Shown here piece by piece: positions 17,125 to 25,778 of a DNA stretch of 64,000 nucleotides. Source of the stretch: Rhodopirellula halodulae (GTDB lineage Bacteria > Planctomycetota > Planctomycetia > Pirellulales > Pirellulaceae); NCBI RefSeq assembly GCF_020966775.1, contig NZ_JAJKFV010000029.1:2307372-2371371 (forward strand), written 5' to 3'. A program made the position numbers and the translations under genes. The number at the start of each line of letters is the position of its first letter. Within the stretch, counting starts at the first letter, position 1. Under the pieces are notes generated by a model. That model saw only the letters and a program-made list of their open reading frames with translations. It was not told the origin of the DNA and ran no database searches.

Positions 17125-18216
17125 ATGAAGTTGACATGGCGGGCTGTGTTTGCTGGTCTGATTTTGGTTGCGATCGTTGGCGGGATCGTTTTGGTCAGCG
17201 GTGTCGTTCCCATCAAGGCGAGCAGTGGGCACTGGGCGATCACTCGGGCATTACTGGATTTTGCGAGCGATCGCTCAGTTGCGTTTCATTCGCGCGATGG
17301 GGAGCCGCCGGATGATTCAACAGCAAGGGATTCTCGATTGGGACGAGAGGTTTTTCGTACAAACTGCAAGTTTTGCCACGGTTGGCCCGGTGAACCGATT
17401 CCTCCAGTCGCCGCAGGGATGACTCCCAAGCCTCCTGTGCTGGGATCCGAGGTTCTGAAGAAAGAACCGCGGGAGTTGTTCCACATCATCCAACACGGGA
17501 TCAAGTTCGCGGGTATGCCCGCTTGGCCGGTTCGACAACGTCCCGACGAAGTTTGGCCCGTCGTCGCATTTCTTCGTGAGCAGAACAGCGAGCAAGTTCG
17601 AGACGAAGAAGCACTGCATCGCAGTCACGACTCGGCACCGAATCGAGTTGCGGGTTTGGATGCGTGCGCGGCGTGTCACGGCGAAGACGGTTTCAGCCGT
17701 GTGGGGTCTCAAGTACCGACCTTGGCTGGTCAATCGCGTGAGTACCTGGTGGCAGCGCTGACGGATTATCGCGAGGGCAAGCGATCCAGCGGGATCATGA
17801 TGCCAATTGCACATCAGCTCGATGATCGTCAGATCAATTCGCTCGCATTCCACTATGCAAACGCAAACATGGTCATTCCGTCTGCAGCGGAATCGCAAAC
17901 TACCGTGAAGGATGTCGATGCAGAAGCAATCCAACGTGGGAAACGTCTTGCTGAGCGTGGCGATGGAACGCGAAAGATCGCGGCTTGTTCGGAGTGCCAC
18001 GACCGAGATGCGACCTCGCATCATTCGAGTTATCCGCGACTGGCCGGGCAAGGAGCATGGTATCTGCGAAAACAGTTGGAACTGTTCGGCGAACAGACTC
18101 GCAGTCAAACCGAGCGTGGGCAGCGGATGAGCGAGATCGCGAAGAGTCTGACGGCTCGCGACCGTTCTGACTTGGCAGCTTATTACGCTTCGTTGACGTG
18201 GCGTCCGGAAGAATGA
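17125..18216 (+). CDS. Membrane-anchored triheme cytochrome c
   Basis: A 363-residue protein with one N-terminal anchor helix (about 5-27) and three c-type heme sites: CKFCH (81-85), CAACH (181-185) and CSECH (288-292). The last two belong to tandem class I cytochrome c domains of the type seen in cytochrome c4 or c553-like proteins (LAGQSREYLVAALTDYREG and LAGQGAWYLRKQLELF repeat the same pattern). It is a plausible electron donor to the oxidase encoded upstream. Start: ATG 17125 with GAGGAG 8 bases upstream; a GTG immediately before is possible. It is the fifth gene of the oxidase operon. Confidence 0.88.
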   Translation: MKLTWRAVFAGLILVAIVGGIVLVSGVVPIKASSGHWAITRALLDFASDRSVAFHSRDGEPPDDSTARDSRLGREVFRTNCKFCHGWPGEPIPPVAAGMTPKPPVLGSEVLKKEPRELFHIIQHGIKFAGMPAWPVRQRPDEVWPVVAFLREQNSEQVRDEEALHRSHDSAPNRVAGLDACAACHGEDGFSRVGSQVPTLAGQSREYLVAALTDYREGKRSSGIMMPIAHQLDDRQINSLAFHYANANMVIPSAAESQTTVKDVDAEAIQRGKRLAERGDGTRKIAACSECHDRDATSHHSSYPRLAGQGAWYLRKQLELFGEQTRSQTERGQRMSEIAKSLTARDRSDLAAYYASLTWRPEE

Positions 18217-18284
18217 AGACCCGTTTGGCCCGATGTTTGCCAGTCTGAATGACGAATCACTCAAAACACACACAAGGAAAAATC

Positions 18285-18629
18285 ATGGCGGCGACATTGT
18301 CGGATCAAGCGGAAGAGGTTTACCAAGAGTTTTACGACTTGGTGAACATGCAACCGAAGGAAATTGAGGATTGGTTGGATACGGACGAAGCAAAGTCGGT
18401 GGGACAAACCAAAGACGGCGAAGACGAGTCCGTTGGCTATCAATCCGGAAAGAAAATCATTGAAATCAAACGCACCAACAAAGACGAGTTGAGCGACGAC
18501 CAAATCGATCACATGCGGAAAGTGTGCGGCTACATCAAACGGCACAAAGCACAGCGTCCTGACGGCGATGTGGAAGACACGGATTGGTGTTTCAGTTTAA
18601 AGAATTGGGGCCACGACCCGACGAAGTGA
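18285..18629 (+). CDS. DUF3140 protein
   Basis: A 114-residue, strongly acidic-basic small protein matching DUF3140: VYQEFYDLVNMQPKEIEDWL, then SVGYQSGKKIIEI, DHMRKVCGYIKRHKAQRPDGDVEDTDW and the C-terminal SLKNWGHDP. The function is unknown; homologues are annotated as DNA-binding only loosely. ATG 18285 follows AAGGA; a longer N-terminal extension is unsupported. A terminator hairpin lies 40 bases downstream. Confidence 0.8.
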   Translation: MAATLSDQAEEVYQEFYDLVNMQPKEIEDWLDTDEAKSVGQTKDGEDESVGYQSGKKIIEIKRTNKDELSDDQIDHMRKVCGYIKRHKAQRPDGDVEDTDWCFSLKNWGHDPTK

Positions 18630-18668
18630 GTTGGGTGAAGTGAGTCGAAGAAAGCGTTCATGAAAATG

Positions 18669-18711
18669 AACAGCTCGCGGTGTCGTTCCAAGACGCCAGC
18701 GAGCTGTTTTT
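18669..18711 (+). terminator. Intrinsic terminator
   Basis: AACAGCTCGC (18669-18678) pairs with GCGAGCTGTT (18699-18708); the stem extends inward with a bulge (GGTGTC pairing with GACGCC), followed by a T run to 18711. It ends the DUF3140 transcript and lies between convergent genes. Confidence 0.8.
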
Positions 18712-18763
18712 GTAATTGGAGGACACGCCTTTTTCGCGAATCCGTCTCTAAGCCGGCAATTGT

Positions 18764-19696
18764 TTAGACTGGGCTTCGTCCGCCGGTGCAGCCAAAAACT
18801 TCGCCGGTGACGTAACTTGCGTCGGTACTGGCGAGCCACACAAACATCGGTGCCAATTCAATCGGTTGAGCCGGACGGCCAAACACCGTGTTGTCCCCAA
18901 ACTGTTGAAATTTTTCCGCTGGCATCGATCCGGGGATCAGGGGAGTCCAAACGGGACCCGGGGCGACCGCGTTGACTCGAATCCCACGTTCCATGGCCAT
19001 TTGCGCGAGCGCCTTGGTCATTCCCAACATGGCCGATTTGGTGGATGCATACGGCAGCAAGTAAGGCGACGGATCGTAGCCCTGGATGGAGACCGTGTTG
19101 ATGATGCTGCCACCTGGCGGCAAATGCTTCATTACGGCTTTTGAAAGCCAAAACGGAGCATAAACATTGGTTTTGAAGATGCGATCGAACAGGTCCGTTG
19201 AGAACTCTTCGATTTGATCGGCGGTTTCTTGGTAGGCCGCGTTGTTCACCAAGATGTCGATGCCACCGTGTTCGTCGATGGATTGCGCGACCAAGTCGTT
19301 GCAAAACGATTCCTCTCGCAAATCACCGCCGATGACCGACACGTTGACTCCGGATTGTTTGGCAATTTCGGCGGTTTGGTGCGCGTCGTTCTGTTCCGAC
19401 AAATAATTGATGGTGACGTTGGCTCCTTCGCGGGCGTAACAAATCGCGATGGCTCGCCCAATGCCGCTGTCGGCTCCGGTGATGAGGGCGTTGAGTCCCT
19501 TCAATTTGCCGGACCCTTGATAGGTTTCTTCGCCGTGATCAGGCGATGGGGTCATTTTGTCAGTGCTGCCAGGCATCGGCATGGCCTTTTGTTTGTCAAA
19601 CGGCGGCCGAGCGTAGGCATGCCGCGGATCTTTCAGCTCAACTCGATCGGCGGTTTGATTGTTGGTGTTTGTTCGGGTGGAGGTGGCGGTGGACAT
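18764..19696 (-). CDS. SDR-family oxidoreductase, YghA/YdaD-like
   Basis: A 310-residue SDR of the glucose/ribitol dehydrogenase-like group found in general stress regulons (YghA, YdaD). A 60-residue polar N-terminal leader (RVELKDPRHAYARPPFDKQ, GSTDKMTP, SPDHGEETYQGSGKLKG) typical of this group precedes the Rossmann domain. TGADSGIG is at 73-80, N151, S203, Y216 and K220 (YASTK). The reaction is probably NAD(P)-dependent oxidation of an alcohol or sugar; the real substrate is unknown. Start ATG 19696 has AGGA upstream; an earlier in-frame ATG lacks support. It converges on the DUF3140 gene. Confidence 0.88.
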   Translation of the reverse strand: MSTATSTRTNTNNQTADRVELKDPRHAYARPPFDKQKAMPMPGSTDKMTPSPDHGEETYQGSGKLKGLNALITGADSGIGRAIAICYAREGANVTINYLSEQNDAHQTAEIAKQSGVNVSVIGGDLREESFCNDLVAQSIDEHGGIDILVNNAAYQETADQIEEFSTDLFDRIFKTNVYAPFWLSKAVMKHLPPGGSIINTVSIQGYDPSPYLLPYASTKSAMLGMTKALAQMAMERGIRVNAVAPGPVWTPLIPGSMPAEKFQQFGDNTVFGRPAQPIELAPMFVWLASTDASYVTGEVFGCTGGRSPV

Positions 19697-19850
19697 CACG
19701 TTCCTTTGGGATGTGTTCAATGGAGGTTGAATTCAATCCAGCACGTTTGCAAACGGCGTTCCCAGTCGACTCGGAGACCAGTGGCATGAGGGTTGCGTTC
19801 GTTGTCTGTTCAGGACTGAACTATTAATCGACTGAACGAGGAGGCTCAAC

Positions 19851-20855
19851 GTGAATGAGTTGAAAGAGAACGAAGTGGTGAACCCGAAATCGAACAAAAG
19901 CGTTCCACCCGGATCGATGAACGCGATTGTTTTCCACGATTACGGAGATTCGAGCGTTCTGCAGCCAGGGGTGATCGACATCCCTGATCGTCTGCCGGGG
20001 CAAGTGTTGATTGACGTCAGGGCGTCCAGCGTGAACCCAATCGATTACCGGTTACGGAGCGGTGAGATGAAGGGGCTACTGCCCGGCGGGTTTCCTCGCG
20101 TGCCGGGGTATGATGTGGCAGGGGTGATCGCGGATTGTGCCGGAGATTCACCATTCGCGGTGGGCGATCGAGTCATGGCGTTTTTGGATTCGGCTCGAGG
20201 CGGAGCGAGTGCGGACTTCGCAGCGGCCGCCATCGATGTGACCGCGTCGATTCCCGATTCCATGTCCTTCAACGAAGCCGCCGCGATCCCATTGGCGGGC
20301 ACAACGGCGCTTCAATCGCTGCGTGACCACGGAAAATTGGAAGCCGGCCAACGGGTGCTGATCAACGGCGGAAGTGGCGGTGTCGGAATGTTCGCGATTC
20401 AAATCGCAATAGCGATGGGTGCGAAGGTCGATGCGGTCGCCAGTGGTGACAACCAAGAGTTTTGCCTGAAGCTTGGAGCGGAACGTTTCTTCAACTATGA
20501 AGAAACCGACATCGCCCAGACCAGCGAGACTTGGGACCTGATCTTCGATGCAGCGGGCAAGTTGGACTTTTGGGATGTTCGCGAACGGTTGTCGGAGTCG
20601 GGTCACTTTGTGTCAACGGAGCCCGACGTGAAAGGCATGTTGATGACCATCGTGACTTTGCCGATGTCGAAAAAGTCGCGAGTCATGTTGGCTCAGCCCA
20701 ATGCCGATGATCTTCGGGAGTTGATTCGGTTGCACGAAGAGGGGCAATTGCAAATCACGATCGATGCGATTTATCCGATATCTCAGTTGAGCCGGGCGCA
20801 TCAACATGTCGAAGAGGGCGTCGAACGTGGGAAAGTTGTGGTCACGTCGGATTGA
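19851..20855 (+). CDS. NADPH:quinone oxidoreductase-like MDR protein
   Basis: A 334-residue medium-chain dehydrogenase/reductase of the zinc-free quinone oxidoreductase type. An N-terminal GroES-like domain (VLIDVRASSVNPIDYRLRSG, GYDVAGVI, FAVGDRVMAF) precedes a Rossmann domain with GGSGGVGMFAIQIA. No catalytic-zinc cysteine motif is seen. It probably reduces quinones or enoyl compounds with NADPH. The start is GTG 19851 with GAGGAGG seven bases upstream, a clear ribosome site. It converges on the flavoprotein gene at 20872 with 16 bases between the stops. Confidence 0.85.
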   Translation: MNELKENEVVNPKSNKSVPPGSMNAIVFHDYGDSSVLQPGVIDIPDRLPGQVLIDVRASSVNPIDYRLRSGEMKGLLPGGFPRVPGYDVAGVIADCAGDSPFAVGDRVMAFLDSARGGASADFAAAAIDVTASIPDSMSFNEAAAIPLAGTTALQSLRDHGKLEAGQRVLINGGSGGVGMFAIQIAIAMGAKVDAVASGDNQEFCLKLGAERFFNYEETDIAQTSETWDLIFDAAGKLDFWDVRERLSESGHFVSTEPDVKGMLMTIVTLPMSKKSRVMLAQPNADDLRELIRLHEEGQLQITIDAIYPISQLSRAHQHVEEGVERGKVVVTSD

Positions 20856-20871
20856 GTGGGCGACTTTGCCT

Positions 20872-22230
20872 TCAGAGCATTGAGCGGACATCGGCGGCGG
20901 ACGTTGGAAACGCGAATAGCGTTGACTTCATGTCCGTCGCGGTGTGTCCGAATCGCATTGCCAAAGCGAACAAGTTGATCGTCTCTTCCGCATTAGGTCC
21001 CAGGATATGAGCGCCGACAATCTTGTCTGTTTGTGAGTCGATTAGCAGTTTGTATCCAGCGACCGTGGATCCTGTTTTTCGAACGCTGCCCCAACCGGAC
21101 ATGTCACCCGAACGCACTTCAAGGTTGCTGAATTTCTCGCGAGCTTCCTGTTCCGACAAACCGATCGAAGCGATGCTCGGGATGGTGAATGCAACCTTAG
21201 GGACATCGCCGTACCGGGGTACGTAGTCCATTTCTGCGGCAAAGAGATTCTTGCTCACGGCACGAGACTCTTCGTTGGCCACGGGGGTCAAGCGTGGCAT
21301 TCCGCTGTCAGCACAATCACCCGTCGCGAAAACGGCGGGGTTGGAAGAGCTCCGCATGAATTCGTTGACGGCAATCCCGTTTTCCGAGAAAGCGACATTG
21401 CCTTGTGACAGTTGCAACGCACCAATGTTGGGAACACGCCCCGCGCCGTGGACCACCAAGCCCGCATCGATCCGACTTTCGTCTTTCATCGAGACTCGCA
21501 GGGAATCCGCGGCATCATCATTCTTAGAAATGCTCTCGATCGTGGCATTGAGGTAAAATTTCACCCCACGGGATTCGTATTCCTTACGCAACTGCTGCAC
21601 GAGATCTGGATCGAATCCGGACAGAATTTGTTCGTTGCGTTCGATCACGTGAACGCTGTGCCCCGCGGCGGCTACAACGCCAGCGAATTCCATCGAGATG
21701 TATCCGCCGCCAATGAACACGACGGTGTGGGGGAGTTGTTTGAGTTGAAGGAAATCGTCGCTTATTGTTACCAGCGATTCGCCTCCGATGCCCAAGTCGC
21801 TGGGGCGAGCACCAGTGGCGATCACGATGCGGTTCGCGGATAGCCGTTGACCAGCCACCTCGATTGCCTTCTGGTCAACAAACTTTGCGACACCGTGAAA
21901 GGTTTTGATGCCTTTCTCGCGGAAGGCGTCTTCCTTGCCTTCCGCGACCGGTCGAGTGAACTCCTCTTTGAAGTCGTGTAGACCCGACCAGTCAATCCGA
22001 ACCTGCCCGTCTTCGATGAGCTTTCCGCGAGCCCGGCGAACTTGGTCGGCAAGTTCGCCGGCGTTGACATAAACCTTCTTTGGGTTGCAACCACGAAGCG
22101 CGCAGTTGCCACCAAAGGTTCGCGAATCGACCAAGGCGACGGACTTGCCCGCTTCGGCCGCTTTGCTCGCGATCGTTCCACCGGATGGTCCAGTACCAAT
22201 GACGATCACATCGAAATGTTCGTCGCTCAT
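20872..22230 (-). CDS. Disulfide reductase-like FAD/NAD(P) flavoprotein lacking the HxxxxE motif
   Basis: A 452-residue class I pyridine nucleotide-disulfide reductase homologue. FAD GxGPSG is at 11-16, redox-active CALRGC (C43/C48) inside GGNCALRGCNPKK, the NAD domain FIGGGYISMEFAGV near 175, and GDCAD near 300 with a dimerisation domain. Normal members end with HPTxxE, the proton-relay His and Glu from the second subunit. Here the ending is FPTSAAD, so His is Phe and Glu is Asp. It therefore may not be a glutathione or lipoamide reductase; it could instead use the disulfide as an electron shuttle with a different acceptor. It overlaps the AhpD-like gene by ATGA. Confidence 0.82.
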   Translation of the reverse strand: MSDEHFDVIVIGTGPSGGTIASKAAEAGKSVALVDSRTFGGNCALRGCNPKKVYVNAGELADQVRRARGKLIEDGQVRIDWSGLHDFKEEFTRPVAEGKEDAFREKGIKTFHGVAKFVDQKAIEVAGQRLSANRIVIATGARPSDLGIGGESLVTISDDFLQLKQLPHTVVFIGGGYISMEFAGVVAAAGHSVHVIERNEQILSGFDPDLVQQLRKEYESRGVKFYLNATIESISKNDDAADSLRVSMKDESRIDAGLVVHGAGRVPNIGALQLSQGNVAFSENGIAVNEFMRSSSNPAVFATGDCADSGMPRLTPVANEESRAVSKNLFAAEMDYVPRYGDVPKVAFTIPSIASIGLSEQEAREKFSNLEVRSGDMSGWGSVRKTGSTVAGYKLLIDSQTDKIVGAHILGPNAEETINLFALAMRFGHTATDMKSTLFAFPTSAADVRSML

Positions 22231-22739
22231 GGCAGTTGGATGTCCAAACCATGGTTCACGCGATTGGTGAAGTTGGCAAGAGCGACCGCGGCGGCCAGCG
22301 TGACCAATTGCTTCTCATCCAGAAAGGCTTGAATCTCTTGCACCAAGGCTGCGTCCATATTGGCTTTGACGGTCAACTGCTCTGCGTACTTCAGCACCGC
22401 CTGTTCTTTTGAGTCGAACAAATCAGTCGCCGAAGCATTCATCGAATCAAGCTGTTGGTCAGTGAGGCCGGCTTTCTTGGCTGCTTGACGATGATAATGC
22501 GAGCAATAGTCACACGAGTTGAGTTGGGACGCTTTGTAGTACGCCAATTCGCGATACTTTGCCGGCAGGTCATTCTGCAAACCGTCGTTGATCTGCGTCA
22601 TGCCTCCCAAAACATCCGGTTGATGAGCCAATGTGCTGAAGATGTTCATCGACTGGCCGAACTTTTCTTCGATGGCTCGCAGGATCGGCTGCGATTTCTC
22701 AGGAGCGTCCTCGATGGACAATGGTTGTGCATGGGGCAT
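22227..22739 (-). CDS. AhpD-like carboxymuconolactone decarboxylase-family protein
   Basis: A 170-residue member of the CMD/AhpD superfamily. It carries the CxxC-x3-H catalytic centre (C76, C79, H83 in CDYCSHYHRQA) with E64 twelve residues before the first Cys, matching the AhpD proton-relay pattern. AhpD-like proteins are thiol-disulfide peroxidases that are reduced by a dihydrolipoamide-type system. Its ATGA overlap with the flavoprotein gene makes that flavoprotein its probable reductase (inference). It is divergent in length from CMD enzymes of aromatic catabolism, and no catabolic genes are nearby. Confidence 0.85.
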   Translation of the reverse strand: MPHAQPLSIEDAPEKSQPILRAIEEKFGQSMNIFSTLAHQPDVLGGMTQINDGLQNDLPAKYRELAYYKASQLNSCDYCSHYHRQAAKKAGLTDQQLDSMNASATDLFDSKEQAVLKYAEQLTVKANMDAALVQEIQAFLDEKQLVTLAAAVALANFTNRVNHGLDIQLP

Positions 22740-22816
22740 GGAAAGTCCTTTGCAAAATTAAATGGTGGGGATGAAAAGAAACGTCCGCGGCTCGAGGCCG
22801 CGGTGTCGCCGGAGGA

Positions 22817-23383
22817 TCAGACCGTTTGTTCTGCGTGTTTTCCTTCCGCGAATTCCTCGACGGCCTTCTCGCAGAACGCTGGAATGTCGTCTGGGTTGCG
22901 ACTTGTGACCAAGCCTTGGTCGCACACGCATTCTTCATCGACCCACTCCGCACCGGCGTTGATCAGGTCCGTTTTCAAGCTGGGCCATGAGGTCACTCGT
23001 CGACCGCGAACCACGTCGGCTTCGATCAACGTCCAAGGCCCGTGGCAGATCGCCGCGACGGGTTTGTGCTGCTTGAAGAAATCTCGAATGAAGCTGACCG
23101 AGACCTCGCATGTCCGAAGCGTATCCGGATTAGCGACTCCGCCAGGAAGAACCAAGCCGTCGAAGTTCTCCGCACTGGCGTCTTTGACATTCATGTCGAC
23201 GTCGAATTGGTCGGCCTTTTCATCGTGATTCATGCCTTGGATCTTGCCGTCTTTTGGCGAGACCAACACGACTTCCGCACCCACGGACTGGATGGCTTGC
23301 CACGGCTTTGTCAGCTCGACTTGTTCGAAGCCGTCGGTTGCCAGAAATGCAATTCGTTTGTTTTGAAGTGTTTGATCGCTCAT
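22817..23383 (-). CDS. DJ-1/PfpI family protein
   Basis: A 188-residue DJ-1/PfpI/YhbO protein. The nucleophile elbow is AAICHGPWTL (C113, H114) and E20 is the conserved acid in DGFEQVEL, with the LPGG motif at 79-82. Related enzymes are glyoxalases, deglycases or stress chaperones; proteolysis is disputed. Start: ATG 23383 with AAGGAAA upstream. The open frame extends far upstream but has no support. It lies 77 bases upstream of the AhpD-like gene on the same strand, giving a three-gene oxidative-defence unit. Confidence 0.9.
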   Translation of the reverse strand: MSDQTLQNKRIAFLATDGFEQVELTKPWQAIQSVGAEVVLVSPKDGKIQGMNHDEKADQFDVDMNVKDASAENFDGLVLPGGVANPDTLRTCEVSVSFIRDFFKQHKPVAAICHGPWTLIEADVVRGRRVTSWPSLKTDLINAGAEWVDEECVCDQGLVTSRNPDDIPAFCEKAVEEFAEGKHAEQTV

Positions 23384-23695
23384 GGTGTTTCCTTTTGGTA
23401 GAAGTTTCGATGCAACTCGCGAAAACGCGGATGCGATGCAACGGCTTCCACGCAGATGCCATGCCGCAAACAGGAAGCGAAAAACTTCTTCACGCTCGCA
23501 CGACGCCTTTTTGTCGGGTGAAGGAGCAGGCTGGTTTGCCAGCGAGCAGAGACCAGGTGGCGGCTCTGGTATGGCTGGTGATCCATTCGGATTGCCGCAT
23601 CGCAATCGATGAAGTTTTGGTCTATCAATTGCGTGGAAACCGACAGCCACGCTACTGCCGTTGTGTTTCTTGGTTTCAACCCATCCGGAGAAAAC
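23384..23695. other. Divergent intergenic region, nothing assignable
   Basis: About 310 bases between the divergent DJ-1/PfpI and C39-like genes. Several overlapping open frames run through it on both strands, but none has a ribosome site or recognisable product. I see no clear operator or hairpin. Confidence 0.35.
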
Positions 23696-24586
23696 GTGTC
23701 CGTTATCGCAACCCTGACGCAAGGCGACGCCTCGGATCTGCTGCTTGCAATCGTGGTGATGTCGATGCTATCGCTCGTCGCCGCTTTGTTCGCGTGGAAG
23801 GTGGCTTATTCGGACAAGGGTCAGCGAGTCATGTTGATGTTGTCCGTTTCAACGTTGGCAATGATTTACTTTTTGTTCTACGGATCAGGGCAATTGTTTT
23901 GGGCCAAGTGGGTGCCTGATTCCGCAGCGATCATTTACACCAACTTTGCTTCGATCTTTGCCGCGTTGGCTGCTGGCTGGGCGTTTCGACTGCCCAACAC
24001 ACCGATGTGGCGTCGCGCTGGATTGTCGTTCTTTCTGGCATGTGCCAGCGTTGCCGCGATCTTTTGGCCTTTGTTGTCGGTTGCGATTCGACCGGCACCC
24101 AACGGTGGAAGTGAATGGAAAAACGGTGTGGCCATGCAGACCAGTTGGGCGACCTGCAGTCCAGCCGCGGCAGCGACCTTCCTGAACGCGGAAGGGATTT
24201 CGGTCGATGAATCGCAGATGATTCCATTGTGTCTGACCGATTCCAGTGGCACACCCACGCTGGGTTTGTACCGGGGCATCAAGCTGCTTGCGGAGCAGAA
24301 CCAAGCGGAGGTGGAGGTTCTGGACGAGTCTTTGGATGAGTTGTGGTCGAAGAACGATTTTCCCGTGTTGATGGCGGTGGAGCTTCCTTACGGCGTGGAA
24401 GATCGACGCTATGCGGATCAATGGGGTTGGATCCCCGGAATGGGACACAGCGTCGTTGCATTGGGGATTCGTGAAGATGGGCAGCGAATGTTGGTTGGCG
24501 ACCCATCGATTGGTTTGGAAGAGTGGTCGAAAGACGATCTGGAAGTGCTGTGGCACGGCAATGGGATCCGGTTGCATCGCCCGTGA
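23696..24586 (+). CDS. Membrane-anchored C39-like cysteine peptidase
   Basis: A 296-residue protein. Four membrane helices (about 16-36, 45-63, 78-96 and 108-130) are followed by a C39/papain-like domain with Q148, C154 (QTSWATCSPAAAATFL), H251 (GHSVVALGI) and D269 (VGDP). All four catalytic positions of a cysteine peptidase are present. No ABC ATPase is fused, unlike bacteriocin-processing C39 exporters. The start is GTG 23696 with CGGAG five bases upstream. An ATG 29 codons earlier is possible. The peptidase would face one side of the membrane; the topology is not clear. The substrate is unknown. Confidence 0.7.
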   Translation: MSVIATLTQGDASDLLLAIVVMSMLSLVAALFAWKVAYSDKGQRVMLMLSVSTLAMIYFLFYGSGQLFWAKWVPDSAAIIYTNFASIFAALAAGWAFRLPNTPMWRRAGLSFFLACASVAAIFWPLLSVAIRPAPNGGSEWKNGVAMQTSWATCSPAAAATFLNAEGISVDESQMIPLCLTDSSGTPTLGLYRGIKLLAEQNQAEVEVLDESLDELWSKNDFPVLMAVELPYGVEDRRYADQWGWIPGMGHSVVALGIREDGQRMLVGDPSIGLEEWSKDDLEVLWHGNGIRLHRP

Positions 24587-24749
24587 GGCGACGCTTCGCC
24601 AGTTTGTCGAGAACCCAAACTCGCGTTTCGATCGCAGCAGCAATCCAATTGGCGGCTGTATGTAACGGGGGTGGCTTCACCGGTTGTGTTTTGGCACAGG
24701 GGTTGCGTTAAGGGAGCGGCAATTCAACCGTGCCCCCGAGACACTTTCT

Positions 24750-25778
24750 ATGAACCCAATCTCCAACCGAGTATGCAACGGTGTGCTGGACGCGATCGGG
24801 CACACCCCATTGATTCGACTGAATCGTTTCTTGGATCGCGAAGATGTGGAGCTGTTGATCAAATGGGAAGCCGGCAATCCAGGCGGCAGCGCCAAGGATC
24901 GACCTGCTGCGAAAATGTTGGAAGAAGCGTTCGCGCGAGGTGAAATCTCGTCCGAGACCACGATCGTCGAGTCAACTTCCGGCAACATGGGGATTGGTCT
25001 GGCACAAGCTTGCCGCTACCACGGGCTGCGCTTCATTTGTGTCGTCGATCCTCGAGCACAGAAACAAAACCTGGCGATCATCGAAGCTTTGGGCGGTCAA
25101 ATCGAGATGGTGCATCAGCCGCTCGGTGGAGATTTGCTGGCCGCACGAATCGCGAAAGTTTGCGAGTTGATTGAGACGACGCCGAATAGCTATTGGCCCA
25201 ATCAATACGCCAACCGAGACAATCCACGTTCGCACTTCGAAGGAACCATCGCCGAGATCGATGACGCGTTGAACGGCGAGTTCGACGTGCTGTTCGTCGC
25301 CACCAGCAGCACGGGAACCGCACAAGGGTGTCGTGACTATTTGCGTTCACGTGGTCGAGACATCGAAGTCATTGCCGTTGATTCGGTCGGCAGTGTCCTG
25401 TTTGGCGGAGCGTCGGGGCCTCGCAAGATTCCCGGACTTGGTGCTGGCAAGGAGCCTCGTTTGGCAGCGGGGCAATCCTTCGATCAAGTCGTCCGCGTGA
25501 CGGATTTGGACTGCGTGGTGGGTTGTCGAAAGCTGGCCGAACGTGAAGCGATTCTGGTTGGTGGTTCGGCCGGCGGAGTTTTGACCAGCGTCGGACGGAT
25601 GCAGCACGAACTGGCGGGCAAACGCTGCGTCGCCGTGTTGCACGATTCCGGCACACGTTACTTGGAGACGGTGTTTAACGACCAATGGGTGAGTGATTCG
25701 TTGGATTGTTCCTCCGAATCGCTGCACGCATTGGTGCATTCTTCCTCATTCGATGTCATTGAAAAGGTAAACGCATGA
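24750..25778 (+). CDS. SbnA-like cysteine synthase-family PLP enzyme
   Basis: A 342-residue fold-II PLP enzyme. The PLP lysine is K49 (NPGGSAKDRPA), with the phosphate-binding ESTSGNMG near 74-81 and GGSAGG near 275. It resembles SbnA (2,3-diaminopropionate-pathway synthase, using O-phosphoserine and glutamate) more than CysK: the SAKDRPAAKMLEEA and YANRDNPRSHFEGT patterns are those of the SbnA group. No sulfide-assimilation gene is nearby. It overlaps the FAD protein gene by ATGA, and a PLP decarboxylase follows. ATG 24750 is chosen; an upstream in-frame start lacks a ribosome site. It is a candidate first step of a diamino-acid pathway (inference). Confidence 0.78.
   Translation: MNPISNRVCNGVLDAIGHTPLIRLNRFLDREDVELLIKWEAGNPGGSAKDRPAAKMLEEAFARGEISSETTIVESTSGNMGIGLAQACRYHGLRFICVVDPRAQKQNLAIIEALGGQIEMVHQPLGGDLLAARIAKVCELIETTPNSYWPNQYANRDNPRSHFEGTIAEIDDALNGEFDVLFVATSSTGTAQGCRDYLRSRGRDIEVIAVDSVGSVLFGGASGPRKIPGLGAGKEPRLAAGQSFDQVVRVTDLDCVVGCRKLAEREAILVGGSAGGVLTSVGRMQHELAGKRCVAVLHDSGTRYLETVFNDQWVSDSLDCSSESLHALVHSSSFDVIEKVNA

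Noticed and set aside
24750-25778. Ordinary cysteine synthase CysK
   Set aside because: Its neighbours and the SAKDRPAAKMLEEA pattern suit the SbnA group, and no sulfur-assimilation gene is near; CysK activity cannot be fully excluded.
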